Source: Glaciecola sp964446865 (GTDB lineage: Bacteria > Pseudomonadota > Gammaproteobacteria > Enterobacterales > Alteromonadaceae). From it: a stretch of DNA of 64,000 nt. The stretch lies in contig CAYURD010000002.1 of the NCBI GenBank assembly GCA_964446865.1, positions 62,001-126,000 of the forward strand, given 5' to 3'. Below, one piece after another: positions 35,819 through 44,418 of the stretch. The position numbers were made by a program, and so were the translations under genes. Position 1 is the first letter of the stretch; the number at the start of each line of letters is the position of its first letter. The notes under the pieces were generated by a model, which ran no database searches, was not told where the DNA came from, and saw only the letters and a list, made by a program, of their open reading frames with translations.

Positions 35819-35929
35819 CGTCATTCCCGCGCAGGCGGGAACCTCCTTGGAACTATCGTTTGCTCACTACGTCACACTTTGAACATTTGCGGTAACATCC
35901 ACCAGGTCCCCGCCTTCGCGGGGATGACG
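35819..35929. repeat. Dispersed palindromic repeat element with two mirrored hairpins
   Basis: The left end CGTCATTCCCGCGCAGGCGGGAA (35819-35841) and the right end GTCCCCGCCTTCGCGGGGATGACG (35906-35929) are inverted relative to each other and each folds on itself (TTCCCGC/GCGGGAA; CCCCGC/GCGGGG). Motifs of the type GTCATTCCCGCG are widely scattered in proteobacterial genomes as REP/MITE-like elements (established in general; this copy judged by eye). It separates the convergent aminotransferase and SDR genes and may also end transcription. Confidence 0.75.
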
Positions 35930-35958
35930 CAAGGCATCGGTAAACGACTAACTTAATA

Positions 35959-36720
35959 CTAAGTCAACATCCCCCCATCAACCACAACCGTTGCTCCCGT
36001 TGTATAACTAGACGCATCCGACACCAAATACAACACCGTGCCTGCCATTTCGTCCGGATCGGCGACTCTACCAAGTGGTATCACTTTAAGCGCCGTTTTT
36101 AATATACTATCGTTAGTGGTGAGCGCCGATGCAAACTTCGTGTCTGTAAGGCCAGGAAGTAATGCATTCACTCGAATATTTAAACTTCCGCACTCTTTTG
36201 CAAACGACTTAGTCATACTTATTACAGCGGCTTTTGTAATGGAGTATATGCCTTGCATATCGCCAGGACGAACGCCGTTAACCGAGGCAGTATTTAAAAT
36301 AACGCCGCCACCCTGCTCTTTCATCATCTTGCCTGCAGCAATTGACATAAAGAAGTAGCCTCGCACATTCACATCAACTGTTTTCGCATAAGCAGCCTCG
36401 TCAGTATCTAGTATATGCCCAAAATATGGGTTTGCCGCTGCATTGTTGACAAGAATATCTATTTGGCCGAAAGCTTCCTTTATGTGAGAAAATATGGCGT
36501 CTATTTGCGCCATTTCGCCCACATGGCATGCAAATGCGCTTGCTTTACCGCCATTAGCAACAATTTTATCAGCCACTGCTTGGCACGCATCTATTTTGCG
36601 GCTAGACACAATTACGTGGGCACCTTTAGAGGCAAGTAAATGCGCAATAGATTCCCCAATACCTCGACTCGCGCCAGTGACTAATGCCACTTTTCCTGTT
36701 AAGTCAAATAAGTCTTTCAT
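35959..36720 (-). CDS. Short-chain dehydrogenase/reductase
   Basis: 253 residues, classical SDR. The nucleotide-binding motif is TGASRGIG (15-22), followed by NNAAANP, and the catalytic Ser-Tyr-Lys set in NTASVNG...YSITKAA. The C-terminus SDASSYTTGATVVVDGGMLT is typical of 3-oxoacyl-ACP reductase-like SDRs. VSSRK after the second strand suggests NADP preference (Ser-Arg rather than Asp). Ribosome binding site AGGAAG upstream of the ATG. It is third after the acyl-CoA dehydrogenase and MDR genes on the same strand (97 bases from the latter), suggesting a shared role in acyl or alcohol oxidation; the substrate is unknown. Confidence 0.85.
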   Translation of the reverse strand: MKDLFDLTGKVALVTGASRGIGESIAHLLASKGAHVIVSSRKIDACQAVADKIVANGGKASAFACHVGEMAQIDAIFSHIKEAFGQIDILVNNAAANPYFGHILDTDEAAYAKTVDVNVRGYFFMSIAAGKMMKEQGGGVILNTASVNGVRPGDMQGIYSITKAAVISMTKSFAKECGSLNIRVNALLPGLTDTKFASALTTNDSILKTALKVIPLGRVADPDEMAGTVLYLVSDASSYTTGATVVVDGGMLT

Positions 36721-36817
36721 TAAACACTTCCTATCTGTTCCTATTTTGAAACTAAGGTGCTAACGCTCGCGTTGCGTTAACACCAGTGTAAAGTATGCAT
36801 CTATTCTAGAGCATGCT

Positions 36818-37819
36818 TTACTCAGCTACTTTTAACACTAATTTGCCAAAGTTCTCTCCCTTAAACAGCATCATTAGCGTATCTGGGAAGGTTTCTATAC
36901 CTTCAACAATATGGTCTTTTACTTTCATTTCACCTGATTGTATCCACCCTGCGATATCTTTCATGGCCACTGGGTATTCGTTAACATTATCAAAAACAAC
37001 AATACCTTCCATTCGCGCACGGTTAACCAATAACGATAGATAATTTGAAGGGCCTTTAACAGGCGTCGTATTGTTGTATTGGCTTATCGCGCCACAAATA
37101 ACAATGCGCGCTTTAAAGTTAATTTGCGTTAATACATCATCTAAGATGTCACCGCCTACGTTATCAAAGAAAACATCAACGCCTTTAGGGCATGTTTCCC
37201 TAAGTGCTTTTTTCACATTCTCGTTTTTGTAATCTATAGCCGCATCAAACCCGAGTTCGTTAACTAAAAACTCACACTTTTCTTTACCACCCGCGATGCC
37301 AACTACGCGACAGCCCTTAATGCGAGCTATTTGTCCAACCAAGCCACCAACAGCGCCTGCAGCGCCCGACACTACAACGGTTTCACCCGCTTTTGGCTCA
37401 CCGCTTTTTAATAGTCCAAAGTAGCCTGTCATACCCGGCATACCAAGTACGCCCAAGTAATATGACAAAGGCGCAAGGTTTGGATCCACTTTATGCAAAC
37501 CCTTGCCATCACTTACTGCATATTGCTGCACACCCGCATACCCAACAACATAATCGCCTTCGGCAAAACCAGCGTGTTGACTTTTAATCACTTTGCCCAC
37601 AGTGCCTGCGCGCATTACGTCACCTATTTGCACTGGTTCGATATAAGATTTAGCATCATTTAGCCACCCTCGCATGGCTGGGTCTAGGGAAACATATTCT
37701 ACTTTGACCAGCAGCTCACCTTCGCCTACGTCGGGAATTTCGTTTTCAGTAAACTCCCATGTATCAGTACTAGGCTCGCCAAAAGGACGGTTTTTTAATC
37801 GCCATTGTTTGTTCATCAT
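36818..37819 (-). CDS. NADP-dependent medium-chain oxidoreductase (leukotriene B4 dehydrogenase/CurA-like)
   Basis: 333 residues from the ATG at 37819, placed seven bases after AAGGAG; the reading frame extends to 37840 but the first ATG candidates overlap the ribosome binding site. The zinc-free MDR family is indicated by NKQWRLKNRPFGEP at the start, GMPGMTGYFGLL, and the nucleotide-binding SGAAGAVGGLVGQIA plus GGKEKCEFL. Members reduce the alkene of 2-alkenals, enones or prostaglandin-like substrates. The start is 11 bases after the acyl-CoA dehydrogenase stop, so the two are almost certainly one operon. Confidence 0.88.
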   Translation of the reverse strand: MMNKQWRLKNRPFGEPSTDTWEFTENEIPDVGEGELLVKVEYVSLDPAMRGWLNDAKSYIEPVQIGDVMRAGTVGKVIKSQHAGFAEGDYVVGYAGVQQYAVSDGKGLHKVDPNLAPLSYYLGVLGMPGMTGYFGLLKSGEPKAGETVVVSGAAGAVGGLVGQIARIKGCRVVGIAGGKEKCEFLVNELGFDAAIDYKNENVKKALRETCPKGVDVFFDNVGGDILDDVLTQINFKARIVICGAISQYNNTTPVKGPSNYLSLLVNRARMEGIVVFDNVNEYPVAMKDIAGWIQSGEMKVKDHIVEGIETFPDTLMMLFKGENFGKLVLKVAE

Positions 37820-37830
37820 TAACATTCTCC

Positions 37831-39636
37831 TTAAAACCAATTTGCTTGCATGCTAGTGCATACGTCGTTGTTACCATTTAATAGCTGAATGTCAGCTTGT
37901 ACGGTGGGTAATTCCCAATCAATAAAATATTTAGCCGCTTGTATTTTTCCGCGATAGTAATCTTGCTTTTGCTGTGATGTTTCACTTGCTAAAAGTTGCT
38001 CTGCTTTACTCGCCTGACGAAGCCAAATCCAACTCACGACTATTGTCGAAAATACGTTCATTAGCGCTTGTGCGTTGCCCGTTAAAGTAGCGGCTTCTTG
38101 TGATTGCAGGGTTTTGCTTACATGCACAATAAGCTCATGCAAATGCTCTGTATAAGGCATAAATTTTTTGGCTAACAATGCCGATTGCGGTGTATTTATG
38201 TTTGCTAAATCTTTACCTAACTCGCGTTTTAGAATCGCTAAGCCTTGTCCATTATTCTGCCATAATTTTCTAAAGCTTAAATCGAGCGCCTGAATACCGT
38301 TTGTGCCCTCGTGAATAGGGTTAAGGCGGTTGTCTCGCCAAAACTGTTCAGAGTAGTACTCTCGGGTGTAGCCTGAACCGCCTAAAACTTGAATCCCTAG
38401 GTCATTAGCCTTTGGTCCGTATTCTGAGGGCCATGCTTTTAGCACAGGTGTTAATAAATCAAGTAGCTCTGTCAGGTTTTGTTTTTCTTCAGTCTCTTCA
38501 CAGATATTAATTCTATCTATAAGATTAGAACCATATAAGCAAAGTGAAATACCACCTTCTGTATACGCCTTTTGAGCAAGTAACATGCGTTTGACATCAC
38601 CATGTTCAATAATTGCTACGGCTGGGTCTTCTGGTTTGTTATTTGGTGGCACTCGCCCTTGGGTGCGGTCTTTGGCAAAATCGAGTGAGTACTGAAAACC
38701 TCTATAACCAATCATCGCTGCGCCAAATCCGACCCCAATTCTGGCTTCGTTCATCATCATAAACATATAGCGTAAACCAAAATGAGGCTGACCCACGATA
38801 TACCCGTGGCAATCATCATTTTCGCCAAACGTTAAGGCGGTGGATGTTGTGCCTCTATACCCCAATTTGTGCAGTAAACCCGCTAGTTGTACGTCGTTAC
38901 GTTGACCGACTGACTTGTCGCTATTTAATCGAAACTTTGGTACAACAAATAAAGAAATACCTTTCACGCCCGCGGGGCCGCCCGGTATTTTTGCCAACAC
39001 TAAATGAACAATATTGTCAGACAGTTCATGCTCACCACCTGAAATATAAATTTTACTGCCTTTAAGCCGGTAAGTACCATCTTCTTGCAAGGTAGCGGTG
39101 GTATGAATATCTGCCAGAGAACTACCTGCATGAGGCTCTGTTAAGGCCATCGTGCCGGTAAAATCACCCGTAAGCATTCGTGGCATAAAGTCCTGTTTTA
39201 ATTCGTCACTCGCAAAATGCGATATCACATTGATAGCCGCCGCGGTTAAAAACGGGTATGCCGTTGTCGACGGATTAGCCGCCATAAAATAACCGGAGAC
39301 CGCCGTCATCACTGTTTCTGGTAGTTGCATGCCACCATCTTCAAAACTGTAGCGACCGGCAATAAAGCCTGATTCTCTAAAGGCGTCAAATGCGATTTTA
39401 ACCTCGGGGATCATGCTCACTTTATGACCGTCAAAAGTAGGCTCGTTTTTATCAGCGATATGATTGTGGGGTAAGAATAAATTTGCAGCCATTTTGTGTG
39501 CTGTGTCGAGCACTGCATCAAAAGTTTCTCGATTATGTTCACTGAAACGTTCATGTTTGCATAAGTCTTCAGCGCCTAACACGTCGTAGAGTTGAAACGG
39601 AAGTTCAAAATCATGTATGAGTGTATCTGCTGCCAT
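37831..39636 (-). CDS. Acyl-CoA dehydrogenase (long form with C-terminal extension)
   Basis: 601 residues, of the 590-600 residue class common in marine and pseudomonad genomes. FAD-binding and substrate blocks are visible: MALTEPHAGSSLADI, GSKIYISGGEHEL, VLGGSGYTREYYSEQFWRDNR and the catalytic glutamate in NPIHEGTNGIQ. It oxidises an acyl-CoA to enoyl-CoA, passing electrons to ETF, whose genes are at 51218-52893. The C-terminal 130 residues form a helical extra domain. It is the first gene of the operon with the MDR oxidoreductase and probably the SDR, and is divergent from the DJ-1/AraC regulator at 39911, which might control it. Chain-length preference is unknown. Confidence 0.9.
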   Translation of the reverse strand: MAADTLIHDFELPFQLYDVLGAEDLCKHERFSEHNRETFDAVLDTAHKMAANLFLPHNHIADKNEPTFDGHKVSMIPEVKIAFDAFRESGFIAGRYSFEDGGMQLPETVMTAVSGYFMAANPSTTAYPFLTAAAINVISHFASDELKQDFMPRMLTGDFTGTMALTEPHAGSSLADIHTTATLQEDGTYRLKGSKIYISGGEHELSDNIVHLVLAKIPGGPAGVKGISLFVVPKFRLNSDKSVGQRNDVQLAGLLHKLGYRGTTSTALTFGENDDCHGYIVGQPHFGLRYMFMMMNEARIGVGFGAAMIGYRGFQYSLDFAKDRTQGRVPPNNKPEDPAVAIIEHGDVKRMLLAQKAYTEGGISLCLYGSNLIDRINICEETEEKQNLTELLDLLTPVLKAWPSEYGPKANDLGIQVLGGSGYTREYYSEQFWRDNRLNPIHEGTNGIQALDLSFRKLWQNNGQGLAILKRELGKDLANINTPQSALLAKKFMPYTEHLHELIVHVSKTLQSQEAATLTGNAQALMNVFSTIVVSWIWLRQASKAEQLLASETSQQKQDYYRGKIQAAKYFIDWELPTVQADIQLLNGNNDVCTSMQANWF

Positions 39637-39910
39637 AGTGTTCTCGCTTTATGAAAATTAATCAAATTAGTAGACTCGTCTAATAATAGGACAAAGGATG
39701 AAAAACAAAAATTGTCATTTATGACTTAATTTAAGCGAAAAGTGACAGTCATTACTCATTCTTATATACTAACTACACCATGGTGAATGACAGTTAATCG
39801 CCCATTACATCAAAAGCAGGCTTTAATGAGCATATTAATGGCCTTATGGTAGTTAAATTAACAGACGTAAATTATTGTTTTGCAAATAACGCAAGAAACG
39901 CGAGAACAGT

Positions 39911-40912
39911 GTGCCTTATTATAAACCGCTCAATATAATCATTTTAGGCTTTGATGGGGTGCTTGGAAGCGCCCTTACAGGCGCCTTAGATTTATTTTCA
40001 TTTACGGGTGTCAGTTGGCAACGGTTTTCGGGCGAGCCAGTTGAACCGCGTTTTAAAGTTCAAATCGCTTCCTTGCATAAACAAGAAATTAGATGCAGTA
40101 ATCGGCTCATATTACAGACGCATTGCGACCTAACAACAATCGACACTTGTGACCTCTTATTAATTCCGACTATTGGCGACTCGGTTGATAAGGTCATTAA
40201 CCAGCACTTATCGTTGTTACCACACATTATTAGAATTTATAACTCAGGCGCTGATATTGCCAGTAATTGTAGCGGCGCCTTTTTTTTAGCAAAGGCAGGA
40301 TTGCTCAATCATCGAAACGCCACCACACATTGGGGATACGCTGAAAAACTTGCCAAAGAATATCCCTTAATTAACTTAAAAGAATCGGCGTTAGTGACAC
40401 AATCTGACAATATATTTTGCGCCGCGGGAGGCAGTGCATTTTATGACTTGGGTTTGCTGTTAATTGAGCGATTTTGTGGTCGTGATATTGCGAGTCAAAG
40501 TGCCAAAACACAAGTGATTGATTCGCGTCGAAGTAGCCAGAATGCCTACGCTAAGGTAAATTTACATAAAAGACATAACGATGCCTTAATTAGCATGATA
40601 CAAGATTTTATTGAAGATAATTATGCAGCGCCTTTAAGCATCAATTTATTGTGTGAACAGTTTAATCTTATACCCAGAACCCTCAATAGGCGTTTTCAAA
40701 AATCAGCCAACATGCGCCCTATCCAATACATTCAAACTATCCGCATTGAGCAAGCAAAGCGATTATTAGAACAAGAGCAAATACAAATAAAAGCACTGGC
40801 AAATTTAGTCGGCTACGACGATTCGAGTTCTTTTAATCGTTTATTTAAAAAACAAACGGGCTTAAGCCCAAAAGAGTACAAAGATACCTGTTATAAAACG
40901 CCAAATTTTTGA
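39911..40912 (+). CDS. AraC-family transcriptional regulator with DJ-1/PfpI-like N-terminal domain
   Basis: 333 residues. Residues about 8-190 form a class-I glutamine amidotransferase-like (DJ-1/PfpI) domain: IIILGFDGVLGSALTGALD, IASNCSGAFFLAKAGLLNHR with the nucleophile-elbow Cys position, and TTHWGYAEKL. Residues about 235-325 hold two helix-turn-helix motifs of AraC type, the second ending in LVGYDDSSSFNRLFKKQTGLSPKEYK. This is the GlxA/CdhR-like group, whose members bind amine or amino acid ligands. The start is GTG with GAGAAC upstream. The neighbours, a divergent acyl-CoA dehydrogenase and the downstream TonB receptor, are its most likely targets (inference). Confidence 0.9.
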   Translation: MPYYKPLNIIILGFDGVLGSALTGALDLFSFTGVSWQRFSGEPVEPRFKVQIASLHKQEIRCSNRLILQTHCDLTTIDTCDLLLIPTIGDSVDKVINQHLSLLPHIIRIYNSGADIASNCSGAFFLAKAGLLNHRNATTHWGYAEKLAKEYPLINLKESALVTQSDNIFCAAGGSAFYDLGLLLIERFCGRDIASQSAKTQVIDSRRSSQNAYAKVNLHKRHNDALISMIQDFIEDNYAAPLSINLLCEQFNLIPRTLNRRFQKSANMRPIQYIQTIRIEQAKRLLEQEQIQIKALANLVGYDDSSSFNRLFKKQTGLSPKEYKDTCYKTPNF

Positions 40913-40936
40913 CATATCAGGTAGGTACGATATAAA
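40909..40936 (+). promoter_or_regulatory. Sigma-70 promoter of the TonB-dependent receptor gene
   Basis: TTGACA (40909-40914, an exact -35 consensus that includes the stop codon of the regulator gene) and TATAAA (40931-40936) are 16 bases apart. Transcription would start near 40943, leaving a leader of about 160 bases before the ATG at 41106. Confidence 0.75.
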
Positions 40937-40947
40937 AAGCCTGATAT
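40914..40947. promoter_or_regulatory. Inverted repeat overlapping the receptor promoter
   Basis: ATATCAGG (40914-40921) and CCTGATAT (40940-40947) are exact complements 18 bases apart, one arm beside the -35 and the other over the start site. The position suits a repressor operator, possibly for the adjacent AraC-type regulator or another protein; a hairpin in the initial transcript is not possible because the left arm is upstream of the start site. Confidence 0.5.
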
Positions 40948-41105
40948 AATCCGCGCGAAAATTAAGCGTAAACAAAGCAGGCAGTCTAATAGCCAGCAAA
41001 AACACAAAACGCAGAACACATAAACGCTCTGATTTGCACGAAAGATGTTTACTTGACTGCAATGCAAGGGCAAAAGGACTTTTTACAACACTCTCAGGAA
41101 ACACT

Positions 41106-43394
41106 ATGACATTTTTTAAGCAATCACTGCTTACACTTTCTATCGCAACAATATTAACTTCAGGTCTACACTCACAATACGCACTAGCGCAAACTAGCGA
41201 TGCAGACGAGAGCGGACTTGAAACAATTACCGTCACGGCGAATAAACGCTCTGAGTCGATTCAAGATGTGCCTATTTCTATTGCGACAATTAGCGCTGAA
41301 AACCTAGATACTATTTTAGCAGGTGGTGAAGATATTCTTGCCTTGGCAACCCGTGTTCCTGGACTTTATGCAGAATCTTCAAATGGACGTGTTGCGCCGC
41401 GCTTTTACATGCGTGGATTAGGTAACACCGATTTTGACTTAGCCGCGTCTCAACCAGTATCGATCATTATGGACGATGTTGTGATGGAAAACGTTGTACT
41501 GAAAAGTTTCCCTCTGTTTGATATTCAACAAGTAGAAGTTATTAGGGGTCCGCAAGGTACACTTTTTGGCCGTAACACAACGGCTGGCATCATTAAATTT
41601 GATTCAGTTAAACCACGCGAAGATTTTGATGCATATGTGCAAGCTTCTTATGGTTCATTCCAAACCACCAGCATCGAAGCCGCGATTGGTGGTGAAATGG
41701 GAGAAGGTATTTCAGGTCGCTTCTCTATTTTATCGCAAGACCGCGACAACTATATTGATAATTTAGCTGACCCTTCAAGTCGTAACGACCTTGGTGGTTT
41801 TAACGAAACCGCGTTTAGAGGACAAATGCTGTTTAATGGCACTGAAGATTTAGAAGTGTTATGGCAAGTACAAGGCCGCAGATTAGATGGCACAGCCTCT
41901 ATTTTTAGAGCGAATATATTTGACCAAGGTTCAAGTAAACTTAACGGAAATTACAAGCGTGATGAAGTCAATTTTGATGGCAACTTGCGTGGCAATGGCT
42001 TTGATAATAACCCTCAGGCCTATGAGAGTTATGGCACTACGCTTAAAATTGATTACGATTTAGGCGATGCAACGTTTACTGCTATCTCATCATATCAACA
42101 GGCCGACGGCTATAGCCTTGGAGACATTGACGGTGGTTTTGGTAGCGGAGAAACGTCTAACCCAGGCTTTATTCCATTTGGCGCGGTTACTCAAGATAAT
42201 CTCAACAATTTACGTCAAGTCACTCACGAGTTTCGATTTGCCAGCGACACTAACGAAGCAAGACAATGGCAACTGGGTATGTTTTATTTTGATTCGTCAT
42301 TTAATGTCACCAGCAATGATGGTTCGTTTGGCGCAACAACCGTATTTCATGAAAACGATACATGGGCCGTTTTTGGACAGCAGTCATATGAGCTAAGCGA
42401 TGCGTTAACAATCACCGGTGGTGTACGTTATACAAATGACGAAAAATCGTTGGTGGTTGGCGATCAAAACGTTGGTGGTTTTTGCTTAGTCGTTGATTTC
42501 TTAGACTGTGAAATCCAAGACTATGACCCAATTGATGTAGAAGACGGACGTTGGAGCTTTGAAGGTAGCATCGATTACAAAGCAAATGACGACACCACCT
42601 TATTTGCACGTTATGCAAACGGTTTTAGAGCGCAAAGCATACAAGGTCGTGATGTTGCCTTTGAAGGAGCGCCTTCTGTTGCTGACGCTGAAACCATTAA
42701 TTCTTATGAAATTGGCGCTAAATCAGATTTAGTCGATAACACTTTGCGCTTAAACATCGCTTTATTTTATTACGAAGTCGATGATTTACAGTTAACAGCG
42801 ATTGGCGGCAGTGGCAATAATACTGCGTTAATAAATGCGGCTAGTGGTCGCGCCTTTGGTTATGAGCTTGATTTACAACTTGTCGCGACTGAAAACTTAG
42901 TGTTTACCGCGGGTTATAGTTTCAACGATACTAAAATTAATGACAGTGACCTCAAGGTCTTACCATGTGGAGCTAATCCTGCGTTTGGCTCTTTAGGCAA
43001 CTGTAGTGTAAATGATCCACGCGTTGATACTTACTTTGCAAGCATCGATAACAATCCGTTCCCTAACGCACCACAGTCTATTGCAACATTGACTGCGCGC
43101 TATAGCATACCAGCTGGCGATGACGGTGAGTTTTTCGCGTTTACTGATTGGGCATACCAAGGTGAAACAAGCTTGTTCTTATACGATGCAGACGAGTTTG
43201 TTGTTGATAACCAATTTGAAGGTGGTTTTAGAGTCGGTTACGAAAACTTCGCTAAAAATTATAGCGTTGCTTTATTTGGTCGCAACATCACCAACGAAAG
43301 CAATGTTAAAGGTGCCATCGATTTTAATAACCTAACGGGTATCGTTAACGAGCCACGCATTATTGGTATTGAAGCCAAGGTATCTTTTTTCTAA
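41106..43394 (+). CDS. TonB-dependent outer-membrane receptor
   Basis: 762 residues from the ATG at 41106, which follows AGGAAACACT; the frame opens at 41034 but that extension precedes the signal peptide (MTFFKQSLLTLSIATILTSG, cut near ALA). A TonB box-like ETITVTA (about residues 40-46), a plug domain with VRGPQGTLFGRNTTAG-type block (here VIRGPQGTLFGRN) and a 22-strand barrel ending EAKVSFF with the terminal Phe are visible. It takes up a ligand using TonB energy. The ligand is not stated by the sequence: no siderophore, B12 or polysaccharide genes are adjacent, only an EamA transporter and the DJ-1/AraC regulator. Confidence 0.92.
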   Translation: MTFFKQSLLTLSIATILTSGLHSQYALAQTSDADESGLETITVTANKRSESIQDVPISIATISAENLDTILAGGEDILALATRVPGLYAESSNGRVAPRFYMRGLGNTDFDLAASQPVSIIMDDVVMENVVLKSFPLFDIQQVEVIRGPQGTLFGRNTTAGIIKFDSVKPREDFDAYVQASYGSFQTTSIEAAIGGEMGEGISGRFSILSQDRDNYIDNLADPSSRNDLGGFNETAFRGQMLFNGTEDLEVLWQVQGRRLDGTASIFRANIFDQGSSKLNGNYKRDEVNFDGNLRGNGFDNNPQAYESYGTTLKIDYDLGDATFTAISSYQQADGYSLGDIDGGFGSGETSNPGFIPFGAVTQDNLNNLRQVTHEFRFASDTNEARQWQLGMFYFDSSFNVTSNDGSFGATTVFHENDTWAVFGQQSYELSDALTITGGVRYTNDEKSLVVGDQNVGGFCLVVDFLDCEIQDYDPIDVEDGRWSFEGSIDYKANDDTTLFARYANGFRAQSIQGRDVAFEGAPSVADAETINSYEIGAKSDLVDNTLRLNIALFYYEVDDLQLTAIGGSGNNTALINAASGRAFGYELDLQLVATENLVFTAGYSFNDTKINDSDLKVLPCGANPAFGSLGNCSVNDPRVDTYFASIDNNPFPNAPQSIATLTARYSIPAGDDGEFFAFTDWAYQGETSLFLYDADEFVVDNQFEGGFRVGYENFAKNYSVALFGRNITNESNVKGAIDFNNLTGIVNEPRIIGIEAKVSFF

Positions 43395-43414
43395 GATGCG
43401 CTAGGTCAATCTTT

Positions 43415-43443
43415 AAAAGGCCAGTCACTAGACTGGCTTTTTT
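43415..43443 (+). terminator. Terminator of the TonB-receptor gene
   Basis: GCCAGTC (43420-43426) pairs with GACTGGC (43431-43437) around ACTA; flanking AAAAG and TTTTTT extend the stem and give the T-tract. It lies 20 bases beyond the receptor stop. Confidence 0.88.
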
Positions 43444-43472
43444 GTTGGTGTCATTCAAATAGTAGGATCATA

Positions 43473-44378
43473 GTGAAAATATTTTCGTCAAATCCAGTGT
43501 TGTTCGTTATTTGTTGCTTAGTGTGGGGGTCGACATGGATTGCCATTACGTATCAAGTTCACGAAATGCACGTTATGCTGTCGGTTGCGCTTCGCTTTGC
43601 TTTGGCTGCTATATTTATTGGTATCTGGTGTCTGGTAGCTGGCGTCTCTCTAAAACTTAACAGACATCAACATAAATGGATATTGCTGGCAGGCATATTT
43701 TTATACACCCTTGATTATTCGTTTTTGTATGCCGCACAGCAACATATGATCAGTGCCTTGTTGGCGGTATTAAGCAGCAGTGTCATATACTTTAATGTTG
43801 TGCTTCGTCGCATACTATTAGGAATACCCATGCGGCTAGAAGTGGTGATAGGCGCCACCGTTGGCTTAGTGGGTATTGTGCTTATCTTTTTGCCTGAGTT
43901 TGAAGCATTTTCATTACAGCAAGGGATCACCTTTGGTTTATTATTTGCCTCTGCGTCTTTTCTGTCGGCTGCATTGGGTAATGTCACGTCTGAAAAAGTA
44001 CTCAATAGCAACGTCAGCGTACTACAAATGAATTTTTGGGCGATGAGCTATGGCGTAATCATTACGAGCACAGTCGCTTTCTTAAGCGGCGCTAAATTTG
44101 TATTGCCAAGTGCTAGTTCTTATTATGTTTCGTTACTGTATCTTAGCGTATTTGGCTCGGTAATCGCTTTTGGTGCTTACATGCGTTTACTCAAGCAAAT
44201 AGGCTCCGACAAATCGGCCTACGTGGTGTTGGTATATCCCATTGTGGCACTTGTCATTTCTACTTTTTTTGAAAATTATCAATGGTCATGGCTTGCTGTT
44301 ATCGGTGTTATAACAGTGCTGCTGGGCAATGCCATTGCAATGGGTAAACTAAACAACACACTAGGCTTAAGCAATTAG
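43473..44378 (+). CDS. EamA/DMT-family transporter
   Basis: 301 residues, ten membrane segments in two EamA repeats. It begins with the typical VWGSTWIAITYQV at residues 13-25, then LRFALAAIFIGIW; the second repeat has AYMRLLKQIGSDKSAYVVLVYPIVALVIS. The start is GTG at 43473 with AGGA eight bases upstream. It follows the TonB-receptor terminator and so is probably transcribed independently. It differs from the EamA protein at 25071 and is not a recent duplicate. Substrate unknown. Confidence 0.87.
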   Translation: MKIFSSNPVLFVICCLVWGSTWIAITYQVHEMHVMLSVALRFALAAIFIGIWCLVAGVSLKLNRHQHKWILLAGIFLYTLDYSFLYAAQQHMISALLAVLSSSVIYFNVVLRRILLGIPMRLEVVIGATVGLVGIVLIFLPEFEAFSLQQGITFGLLFASASFLSAALGNVTSEKVLNSNVSVLQMNFWAMSYGVIITSTVAFLSGAKFVLPSASSYYVSLLYLSVFGSVIAFGAYMRLLKQIGSDKSAYVVLVYPIVALVISTFFENYQWSWLAVIGVITVLLGNAIAMGKLNNTLGLSN

Positions 44379-44418
44379 TCGTTTTACGCTAATTCAATGA
44401 ACCCTAGAGGTGTGCAAG

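Noticed and set aside
40945..40950. TATAAT as -10 box of the receptor promoter
   Set aside because: No -35-like hexamer at 16-18 bases upstream; TTGACA-N16-TATAAA slightly upstream is better.
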